Source of the DNA: JBEKTY01 sp049515555
GTDB lineage: Bacteria; Planctomycetota; Planctomycetia; Pirellulales; Thermoguttaceae
Direction: 5' to 3'
NCBI GenBank assembly: GCA_049515555.1
Contig: JBEKTY010000006.1
Coordinates: 33,022-97,021, forward strand
Length of the DNA stretch: 64,000 nucleotides
Positions 32,158 through 39,501 of this stretch are shown piece by piece. The position numbers were made by a program, and so were the translations under genes. Position 1 is the stretch's first letter, and each line of letters begins with the position of its first letter. A model generated the notes under the pieces. The model was not told the origin of the DNA and did not search any database. It saw only the letters and a list, made by a program, of their open reading frames with translations.

Positions 32158-33165
32158 CTAATGCCCGACTGCGGGGCAACCTACGTCCTCCACCCCATCG
32201 TCGTTCCCAAGCCCGGAATATGCGCTGTCATCCGTGGGACCAGGCTTCTGTCGGAGCCCTAGCCATACCTGAAGAAAGGCCTGGGCGACCAGCATCAAGT
32301 CAGTGCTGGTGAGGATGCCGCACACGTGCCCGGCATGGACGACGGGCAGACAGGAAATCTGGCCGGCAACGAGGTGCGTGATCGCTATCCCGAGCGGCGT
32401 ATCGGGTAAAACAAAGTTCGGTTTGGGGGTCATTATCTGCTGAGCGGTACGACCGGAACGCCCGCGTACATCGCGGTCGCTGATCACACCGAGCAGTTCC
32501 CGCCCCATGCCGCATACCAGGATATGGTGCACTCGGTTGCCTTCCATGAGCAGTGCGACGTCGTGGACGCTGGTCTCCGGCGAAACCATGACTGGATTCG
32601 GCGTCAACAGATGTCGGACCGCGATTTCGTTCCCTGCCAGAAGGTCGACGTTGGAGTGGAGCATCCTCAAGAGGTCTTGCCGCTTTTCGAAAAGCTTGAT
32701 TTCCGTCTCCACGATTCGCAAGTCCGCGATCCTGTTGGGAGCTATCACCGCGATCCGAGAGCGTCGCTGTTGCCAACGCCACCCGAGGAAGCAGGCCACC
32801 CCGAAAAGGCCGCCGAGTATCAGGACCCGGATGGCAATGGTGGTGTATTGGCCGGGCGGGTTGGCCGTCACGAAAATCAGGTTGGAGGCCGGTGTGTGGT
32901 CCAACCTGGCGGCATCCTCGGTCAACGCAGGCTGGCGAGCGCCGGACGACAAAGCATAGTTGGAGTTCTGAATCCTCGCACAAATCGTCCTTCCAGGACC
33001 TGCGGCAGAAGCCAAGGCCGAGACGCATACCATTGCGAGCACTACGGCGTATTCAACGCTGCCGTTCGTTGAATGACCATAATACCCTTTGACATTCCGC
33101 CGGACGCCCCTATCCGGTCCGATGGCAACGATAGCCGTTGTAATGACGTCTTTGGCAGCCTGCAT
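32158..33165 (-). CDS. Flp-pilin-like segment fused to membrane span and CBS pair
   Basis: A 335-residue protein. Near residue 34 it has NGSVEYAVVLAMVCVSALASAAG followed by ICARIQNSNYAL, matching the core of Flp pilins but with the Glu/Tyr pair two residues closer to the Gly than in true pilins. A second membrane span (TTIAIRVLILGGLFGVACFLGWRWQ, about 108-131) and a helical region follow. Then come two CBS domains (about 183-236: LLTPNPVMVSPETSVHDVALLM; about 240-298: IMTPKPNFVLPDTPLGIAITHLV). CBS pairs bind nucleotides and sense energy state. The ATG at 33165 is preferred over a GTG four codons upstream because of the preceding G-run. I know no standard name for this fusion. Confidence 0.7.
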   Translation of the reverse strand: MQAAKDVITTAIVAIGPDRGVRRNVKGYYGHSTNGSVEYAVVLAMVCVSALASAAGPGRTICARIQNSNYALSSGARQPALTEDAARLDHTPASNLIFVTANPPGQYTTIAIRVLILGGLFGVACFLGWRWQQRRSRIAVIAPNRIADLRIVETEIKLFEKRQDLLRMLHSNVDLLAGNEIAVRHLLTPNPVMVSPETSVHDVALLMEGNRVHHILVCGMGRELLGVISDRDVRGRSGRTAQQIMTPKPNFVLPDTPLGIAITHLVAGQISCLPVVHAGHVCGILTSTDLMLVAQAFLQVWLGLRQKPGPTDDSAYSGLGNDDGVEDVGCPAVGH

Positions 33166-33647
33166 AAAACCCCCCACCGCTAAATGGTCCCTTTTGCCAC
33201 ACTCGTGTCAGATCGCCGCAGTGAAGCTTAGAACACCAATTGGGGCCTGGCAAACGGGCCGTAACACCCCCAACTGTCATGGGTCGCCATAGGCGTAGGA
33301 CAATCCCTACCATGCCAACCAATCCACGCTTGCCGTTCCTTGCACAACTCGGATGAGTTTTTGGAAGGACCATCTCTGCTTGGCTCGGCGATTTGCGGCG
33401 CTGCCATCGACTATCACACAAAAACGGCACAGTCGGTACCAACCCCCCCAAAAAACCACCCACCCTGGTGCCAAATCTGCTTGATCGGAGTCGGGGAAAC
33501 CCTATTGCTTTATGGAGGGCAAGCAATGACAAATTCTAAGAGCTTCGGCTGCCCGCGGCTTGACGGCCCAGCAATACCGAACGCAACTTACCCGCGCGTG
33601 AACCAGGCAAGGAATGCCGGGAGCGGCACGAAAAGAGTGGAGCGAGT
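33166..33647. other. Divergent intergenic region, regulatory zone of the accessory block
   Basis: About 480 bp between the CBS fusion and the AAA+ gene, noticeably AT-richer than the genome average by eye. It probably contains two divergent promoters. Nothing else was recognised; the ORFs here have no family similarity. Confidence 0.4.
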
Positions 33648-35135
33648 ATGTCTCCCACGAGCAACGTCTCCGAAGAAAATGTGCTGGATGATCTCCGGCA
33701 GCAAATAGCCGAGGTTCTGGATGCTGATCCCTTGGGGGCCACAGCAACTGGCGATCCGGAAGGGATCGGCGCGCGGGAAGCGGGCGGCATTCCGCCCTCT
33801 CGGGGCCAGGAACTGGGACAACGACGTGCGAGCCTTGCGCCTGGAGCCGCCGCCAGTCCTGTGACGGCACCGCAAGGAAAGTTCCTGCCGATGGCGCCAC
33901 GCTCGCTCGAGGAGGCGGGTCTGACAGAGAGCGAAGTCGAATCGTTGGTTCTGAAATATCTGCTTCAGCCCCGAACGGCATCGGGGGCCGAGATTGCGCG
34001 GCAGGTAGCCCTGCCTTTCAACGTTGTCGAGAAGCTTCTGAGCAAGATGAAGGAGCATCGGCTGCTGGTACATAAGAGCACTTGTTCTCTGCACGACTAC
34101 GTGCATGAACTCACCGAACAAGGCAGTGCTCGCGGCCGCCGCTGCGCGGAGCAATGCACCTATTTCGGAGCTGCACCGGTGAATCTTAGGGACTATGCCG
34201 CTGCGGTGGCGGCCCAGTCCATTCATCGCCTGAACGTGCAACCGGCAGATGTGAGAAAGGCCTTCAGCGACCTCACCTTGAGTGACGAAATGCTGCGCAG
34301 AGTCGGCCTGGCCGTCCGCTCGGGGCAAGGGCTGTTTCTGTACGGCGCGCCCGGCAACGGCAAGACCTGTATCGCCGAACGGATCACCCAGGCGTACGGG
34401 CTGAGCATTTGGATCCCGCGGGCGTTAAACGCCTTCGGCGAAATCATTCGCCTCTACGATCCGTCGAGGCACGTACTGTTGCCGATGAGCGAGGGGAGCA
34501 GCGTTATGGAGAACGACAAAATCGACCAGCGGTGGGTGCGCATCCAACGCCCCACGATAGTCGTGGGGGGCGAGTTGACGCTGGAAAGCCTGGAAATTCG
34601 CACGGAAGACCACAGCGGCATTAGCGAAGCGCCTATGCAATTGAAGAGCAACTGCGGTACGCTCGTCATCGACGATTTCGGCCGTCAGCGAGTCGCACCC
34701 GCCGAGCTACTCAACCGCTGGATCGTTCCGTTGGAAAAACGCTACGATTTTCTTACCGTGGCCAGCGGTCGCAAAATCCAGGTGCCTTTCAACCAGTTCG
34801 TGGTCTTTTCCACGAATCTTGAGCCCCGCGAGCTGGTGGACGAAGCCTTTCTGCGACGGATTCCCTATAAGATCGACGTGGGCGACCCCTCGGAAGATCA
34901 GTTCCGCAAGCTGTTCACGGCACAGGCGGCCAAGGCCGGGATGGCGTATGCGCCGGAAGATCTCGACTACCTTATCGAGCATTGTTATCGGAGGGCGCCC
35001 CGCGCCATGCGGTTCTGCCATCCCCGCGACCTGCTTCACCAGATAGAGGTGTATTGCGACTATCTCGGCGAACCGCCGCGGTTAAGTCGAGAGGCGATTG
35101 AGGCCTCCGCCAGCAACTACTTTTCTATGGTATAG
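33648..35135 (+). CDS. AAA+ ATPase with N-terminal winged-helix-like region
   Basis: A 495-residue protein. Residues about 85-150 (GLTESEVESLVLKYLLQPRTASGAEIARQVALPFNVVEKLLSKMKEHRLL) look like a winged-helix domain. The AAA+ core has Walker A GAPGNGKT (residues 233-240), Walker B TLVIDDFG (338-345), a sensor-1-like VVFSTNLEP and an Arg-rich FLRRIPYKIDVG, then a C-terminal lid. This type is annotated as an ATPase with chaperone activity and is often found near Flp pilin genes. Substrate unknown. It is followed 4 bp downstream by the HD-GYP gene and so is almost certainly co-transcribed with it. A preceding GGAGCG may act as ribosome-binding site. Confidence 0.82.
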   Translation: MSPTSNVSEENVLDDLRQQIAEVLDADPLGATATGDPEGIGAREAGGIPPSRGQELGQRRASLAPGAAASPVTAPQGKFLPMAPRSLEEAGLTESEVESLVLKYLLQPRTASGAEIARQVALPFNVVEKLLSKMKEHRLLVHKSTCSLHDYVHELTEQGSARGRRCAEQCTYFGAAPVNLRDYAAAVAAQSIHRLNVQPADVRKAFSDLTLSDEMLRRVGLAVRSGQGLFLYGAPGNGKTCIAERITQAYGLSIWIPRALNAFGEIIRLYDPSRHVLLPMSEGSSVMENDKIDQRWVRIQRPTIVVGGELTLESLEIRTEDHSGISEAPMQLKSNCGTLVIDDFGRQRVAPAELLNRWIVPLEKRYDFLTVASGRKIQVPFNQFVVFSTNLEPRELVDEAFLRRIPYKIDVGDPSEDQFRKLFTAQAAKAGMAYAPEDLDYLIEHCYRRAPRAMRFCHPRDLLHQIEVYCDYLGEPPRLSREAIEASASNYFSMV

Positions 35136-35139
35136 AGTC

Positions 35140-36117
35140 ATGCAAGCCATCAGCACGGAAATGGCGGTCGATTCCCGCGGACTGGTGCCTGTGGCGATCA
35201 CGACGCTGCAAGCGCAAGAGGAAATCTCCTTTGATTTGTACCTTTGGTCATCGAATAACAGACCGCCGCGTCTGTACCGAAAAAAACACGTTCCACTAGA
35301 GCCAGGCGACCTCCAGCACCTGCTGGATGCGAGCGTCACGACGCTCTACACGCGATCCTCGGAGGCCCAGCAGTACTGCGAGCACTTGCGAAACCACGTG
35401 CTGGCCGACGAGACGATTGCGGCCAAGGAGCGCTATTGCGTTCTTAAGGACGCTACTCGCGCCGTTCTTATGGCATCGCTGGAAAAGGGGGACGTTGATG
35501 GCGTGTTGAACGTCAGCGGCGACCTGGGGCGGGACATGGTCACCTTGGTCTGCGACCGGAAGAATATCCTCGACGACCTGCTCACGGTAATGACGCACGA
35601 CTATTCTACGTTCACGCACATCACCAATGTTAGCACATTCTGTATCGTGCTTGCCGAGGCCTACGGCATCCGCGACCACGCCCAACTCATGGAGATCGCC
35701 CAGGGGGCGTTGTTGCACGATGTCGGCAAGTGCTACATTCCGGCCAAATTGTTGAACAAGGCGACGCGGCTCACCCAAGACGAGAAGGAGGTGATCCGCC
35801 AGCACCCAGTGCGCGGTTTCGAGGAGCTCTGTATGCGAGCGGATCGCAGTTGGGGACAGCTCATGATGATCTACCAGCACCACGAGCGCTACGACGGCCG
35901 TGGCTATCCTGTTGGCCTGGTGGGCAAAGAGATCCACGAATGGGGGCGGATTTGTGCCGTGGCCGATGTGTACGATGCGCTTACGCGCGACCGCCCGTAT
36001 CGGAAGGGCGCTAGTACCAAGGACGTACTGGAATATATGGACCGCGAGTCGGGCCGTGGCTTTGATGAGGAAATTTGCCAATGTTGGATTGCCACGCTGA
36101 AACAGTGCCAACGGTAG
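35140..36117 (+). CDS. HD-GYP domain c-di-GMP phosphodiesterase
   Basis: A 325-residue protein starting MQAISTEMAVDSRGL. The N-terminal half (about 1-130) is an uncharacterised module (ISFDLYLWSSNNRPPRLYRKKHVPL, LLDASVTTLYTRS), typical of DUF3391-like N-termini on HD-GYP proteins. The C-terminal HD-GYP domain has the HD dyad in LLHDVGK (H193, D194), HPVRGFEEL, HHERYDGRGYP (247-257, the signature) and VADVYDALTRDRPYR. These enzymes hydrolyse c-di-GMP. It lies 4 bp after the AAA+ gene and overlaps the following PilZ gene, giving a compact operon of hydrolase and receptor. Confidence 0.92.
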   Translation: MQAISTEMAVDSRGLVPVAITTLQAQEEISFDLYLWSSNNRPPRLYRKKHVPLEPGDLQHLLDASVTTLYTRSSEAQQYCEHLRNHVLADETIAAKERYCVLKDATRAVLMASLEKGDVDGVLNVSGDLGRDMVTLVCDRKNILDDLLTVMTHDYSTFTHITNVSTFCIVLAEAYGIRDHAQLMEIAQGALLHDVGKCYIPAKLLNKATRLTQDEKEVIRQHPVRGFEELCMRADRSWGQLMMIYQHHERYDGRGYPVGLVGKEIHEWGRICAVADVYDALTRDRPYRKGASTKDVLEYMDRESGRGFDEEICQCWIATLKQCQR

Positions 36118-36551
36118 ACCAGATTAAGCGGCTTCCCTGCTCCGTAGGACTGCCTGCCGCCTTGCGCGACAACTTTGAACTACAGGGAGCGGCCCCCTTT
36201 ATTCCTGGGTGCAAACGCCGTTTTCCGCGCCTGCGCTGCCGCAACAAGTACAATCTTGTCGCCTTGGAGCACCGGCAGACGCTGCCCAGTCTGCCTCGCG
36301 CCCGCGCGTGGTTCGCCGTGTACCTCACCGACATCGGACGCGGCGGAGTTGGACTGCTACACGGCGAGGTCCTTTATCCCAAGGAGCGGTTGCAAGTCGT
36401 GCTGTCAGATGGAAGGTCGCGCCTGATCGAAATTGTCCGTTGCGAGCGGATCGGCGAACGTTGCTTCAGCATCGGCGCGCGCTTCCCCGAACAGCAAGCA
36501 CCGTCCGGCAGCGAACCGCCAGCGAGCCCACCCGGCCCCATTTCGATCTGA
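36081..36551 (+). CDS. PilZ-domain c-di-GMP binding protein
   Basis: A 156-residue protein with ATG at 36081 overlapping the HD-GYP gene by 37 bp in another frame. The PilZ core begins at KRRFPRLRCRNKYNL, containing R-x-x-x-R, and continues FAVYLTDIGRGGVGLL, where DIGRGG stands for (D/N)-x-S-x-x-G with Ser replaced by Gly. IVRCERIGERCFSIGARF ends the barrel. The Ser-to-Gly change may weaken ligand binding. A Pro-rich tail follows. The tight overlap with a c-di-GMP hydrolase suggests translational coupling and a shared signalling role. Confidence 0.7.
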   Translation: MLDCHAETVPTVDQIKRLPCSVGLPAALRDNFELQGAAPFIPGCKRRFPRLRCRNKYNLVALEHRQTLPSLPRARAWFAVYLTDIGRGGVGLLHGEVLYPKERLQVVLSDGRSRLIEIVRCERIGERCFSIGARFPEQQAPSGSEPPASPPGPISI

Positions 36552-36891
36552 CCGTGCGCGCCTGGGCTTCAAAGCATTTCCCCTCGCGCTCTTCCAGCCG
36601 ATGCTCAGCATGGACGCCAGCCGCGCGCCGGCCGCGTGCCGCCGGGGGATCGCGGTCGGCCAGCGCCGCCTCGACGATCCTTAGCACGGCGGGCTTGCCC
36701 ACTCGGTCCGGCGTCGGCAGGAGGGCCGTCCGGTCGTCTTTGCGGAGTTGGGCCATGACGGCCGGCAGCCGCCCTGCCCGGTGCTGCGGGGAGCACACGA
36801 TTCGGATGCCTGGCCGCAGTGGTGGCCGCGGCTTGCCCATTACAGCGCCGCAGCGCGCACCTGCCCACGCCGGCGGCTGAAGACGCGCCAT
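36552..36891. other. Convergent intergenic region
   Basis: Between the PilZ gene and the MshEN-like gene. A bottom-strand ORF (36466-36891) has no recognisable motif and overlaps the end of the PilZ gene, so I do not call it. No hairpin terminator was found by eye. Confidence 0.4.
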
Positions 36892-39147
36892 TCACTTCCG
36901 GGCAAGCAACGTCAAGGCCGTCGGCGAAGGAACCGGCTCCGACGGCGCCGGATGGTAGTGGCGGTAGATCGCGGCGTGGATCTCGTCCTCAGGCGCCATT
37001 GCTACGCAGAGCGGGTTGTTGAAGGTCAGACGCAAGTCTTCCAGGGTGCAAGCGGTGGGCGGTGCGGCCACGACCACCGTCAACCTTCCGCCCCGGGCTT
37101 CGAGCGGCAATACGGTCTTCTTGCGGGCCACAGCCTTGGGCACCAGGCGCAACAGGGCCTGGGGAATCTTGAGGTCTTCCAGTTGCGCCACCGCGTAGCC
37201 CGCTTGCACCGCTTGCGCTCTGCAAATCTCGGCGGCCGACGTGTCCGGCAGGATATCGATCACCGCGGAAAGGCCCTGCTCCGTCGGTTGCAGTCTTACG
37301 CACAGTCGCCGCTCCTTTCCGCCAACCTGAAGCGACAGCCGGCCGCTCGCGTCGGCCAACATTCTCAAGCGGGCCAGGAGCGGGTACAGGCGGTGCAGGG
37401 CCACGCCCTCACGCCGGTAGACGGCAGTCTGAATCCGCAGTGCCACCTCCACGCGGTCCTCGTGCGGCACCAGCGCCATGCCCGAGGCCCGCACCTGGAC
37501 CGCGTCGGCGACCAGCAGCTCCAGCAGGTGAACGATGGGGGCGCTGTCGAGATCGAGCGGGTCGTCAGCCGTCGTCTGCCGCGCCAGCCGCGCCAGCCAC
37601 GACCGCGCGGCGACCGGATCGCGTACCAAGGTCGGGTCCCCCAGCAGCGCGGCGACCCGCCGCGAAAGCTCGCCGGCATGCTGGGCCAGGAAGCCTAGCA
37701 ACGCCCCGTTCGATTCGATTGCGGCAAAGGAGCGGACCACCAGTCCGTAGGCGAAGTTGATGCCAGCCTCCCGATTGGCCGCCGGATCGATGGAGACCGC
37801 GCGCCCCTGGGCCAGCATGCAACAGGCCAGGTATTGGCCGTAGCTCATGGCCAAGGCCTTGGCCAGTGCGTCCTTCTCCAGGAACTCCTCGAGGCGCGCG
37901 GCGATCGCCGTGCGGAGCGCGGAAACCTTGGTCTCGATATAGCGCCGCGCCGCCGGGGGCATGCCGGCCGCGAGGTGCGCGTGCGGCAAGACGCTCCGCA
38001 GCGTTGCGGAAGCGGGGTCCTGCTCGCAGAGTTTTCCCCCCAGGGCGATCCCCTCGAATAGCTCGAACATCCGCGCGCTGAAGACCGTGCGGAGGTGCTC
38101 GACGAGCGGCCTGGCTGCCTGGTGCCACGGCCCGTCGGTAAGCTTGGGCAGTCGGACCAAGGCCGACGAGCCGTTGCCCATCGTCCGCTCCGCGTCGTCG
38201 TTGACTTTCCACAAGGCCGCGTCGACCAGCTCCGGGTCCGAAGGTCCATAGTGCCGCTCGATCGCGGCGCTTAGCGCGCCCTCCGGCGCCAGCATCACCA
38301 CTAAGGGGCGTTTCAGCCGCAGCCCGAGCCGACGCATAGTCTGCGGCGTCGGCGGATGCGCCATGACCACGAACAAGGCGAGGCCTTCCACGGCCAGCGG
38401 GACAAGCCGTTCTTCCCGGGCCACATCGGCGTCTACCGTCGCCAAAGCCGCTGCGGAGGGCGACTGCGAGCCGTCCAGGGCCACGTAGCGGTGGCCCAGT
38501 GCGGTCGCCTCCGCTCGCGCGGTCTCGGCGATCGAGGCATCCGGCGTAAGCTCCAGCACGGCCGATAAGCCGTGCCTGGCCGCCTGGAACGCCACGTGCA
38601 GTTTCTCCTCCCGCTGCCCGGCCACGATCTTGATCACGCCGTACAAATTGGCCATGCTCATCAGCCTGGCGAGCACAGGATAATGGAATTGACGAGGAAG
38701 GTCGGGGCAAGGACAGACAACCTCCTGGATGCGGTATGCCACCTTCACACTCCCAGCGCTGGGCAAGATCAGGATCCGTGACGCGCCGCGTTTCAAGGCC
38801 TCGGCGATGATAGTGCGAACCACCCGCACCACGCGCGGATCGTCGGGATCGGGCATGCGCTGCTCGGCGACCTGCGGCGCCTTCGCGACCTCCGGCGGCT
38901 TCGCGAGCAGCCGTTTCAGGAAGTGCGCCGATCCGTTATCACCCGTCGCCGGCCGCGGCGCTGCGACCTTGGAGGCCGGGGCGGCGCTTGCGGGCTCGGC
39001 GGCTCCTGCGCCGTCCGTCTCGGCGACATCGTAGACGTCTTCGTCGTTGATCGTAGCCGGTGCGGGGCGCGTCAGAATCTCGCCCAGGCCGTTGAGCGTT
39101 CTGTGGCTATACGACTTGCCGGACCGATCGGAAAAGGACGCCGACAT
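36892..39147 (-). CDS. Protein with duplicated GspE/PilB N-terminal (MshEN-like) modules, no ATPase domain
   Basis: A 751-residue protein; the start MSASFSDRSGK follows TCAGGAGAC. Two similar halves are present. Each has a PilB N2-like segment (ALKRGASRILILPSAGSVKVAYRIQ in half 1; MALVPHEDRVEVALRIQTAVYRR in half 2), then an MshEN/T2SSE_N-like segment (LVPLAVEGLALFVVMAHPPTPQTMRRL; and IPQALLRLVPKAVARKKTVLPLEARGGRLTVVVAAPP at the C-terminus). A helical middle region separates them. No Walker A or B motif is present, so it cannot be a secretion ATPase. MshEN domains of GspE-type ATPases can bind c-di-GMP. I see no RLGxxL-type binding motif. It probably acts as a regulatory platform for a Flp/Tad or type IV system. 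Confidence 0.65.
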   Translation of the reverse strand: MSASFSDRSGKSYSHRTLNGLGEILTRPAPATINDEDVYDVAETDGAGAAEPASAAPASKVAAPRPATGDNGSAHFLKRLLAKPPEVAKAPQVAEQRMPDPDDPRVVRVVRTIIAEALKRGASRILILPSAGSVKVAYRIQEVVCPCPDLPRQFHYPVLARLMSMANLYGVIKIVAGQREEKLHVAFQAARHGLSAVLELTPDASIAETARAEATALGHRYVALDGSQSPSAAALATVDADVAREERLVPLAVEGLALFVVMAHPPTPQTMRRLGLRLKRPLVVMLAPEGALSAAIERHYGPSDPELVDAALWKVNDDAERTMGNGSSALVRLPKLTDGPWHQAARPLVEHLRTVFSARMFELFEGIALGGKLCEQDPASATLRSVLPHAHLAAGMPPAARRYIETKVSALRTAIAARLEEFLEKDALAKALAMSYGQYLACCMLAQGRAVSIDPAANREAGINFAYGLVVRSFAAIESNGALLGFLAQHAGELSRRVAALLGDPTLVRDPVAARSWLARLARQTTADDPLDLDSAPIVHLLELLVADAVQVRASGMALVPHEDRVEVALRIQTAVYRREGVALHRLYPLLARLRMLADASGRLSLQVGGKERRLCVRLQPTEQGLSAVIDILPDTSAAEICRAQAVQAGYAVAQLEDLKIPQALLRLVPKAVARKKTVLPLEARGGRLTVVVAAPPTACTLEDLRLTFNNPLCVAMAPEDEIHAAIYRHYHPAPSEPVPSPTALTLLARK

Positions 39148-39501
39148 GACGGTCTCCTGACCGCTTCCCGGCTGGCACGGCGCCTGGCCGCACGACAACC
39201 GAGGACCCACACGGGCGCGATCCATTGCCGTTCATTCTACGCCTGACCGCCAAGACCGCAACGGGCTGGAGGAGCAAAAGCGGCTCAGTTTTTCCGAAAT
39301 GCTCGCGATTATAAGCGTGCGGCGAGAAGGAAGTTAGGAGCGTGTTAATCGCTCAAACTGTGAACGCCACCGCCGGCCTTGTGCCGGCGGGGCGATGATT
39401 GGCAACTAGAAACGCCGTGATACCGCCGGCCGACCGCCGACCGTGCCAACTCACCCGAGCCGGCCGGCCAGGGCACGGGCGGCGAGCCGCACGGTACGGT
39501 A
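39148..39501. other. Intergenic region with GC palindromes
   Basis: It contains the divergent promoter area for the MshEN-like gene and, from 39350, the hairpin accgccggccttgtgccggcggg and related GCCGGC palindromes (39370-39470). No gene was found. Confidence 0.45.

Noticed and set aside
36466..36891. Bottom-strand ORF between the PilZ and MshEN-like genes
   Set aside because: No recognised motif, composition typical of GC-rich shadow frames, and overlap with the PilZ 3' end.
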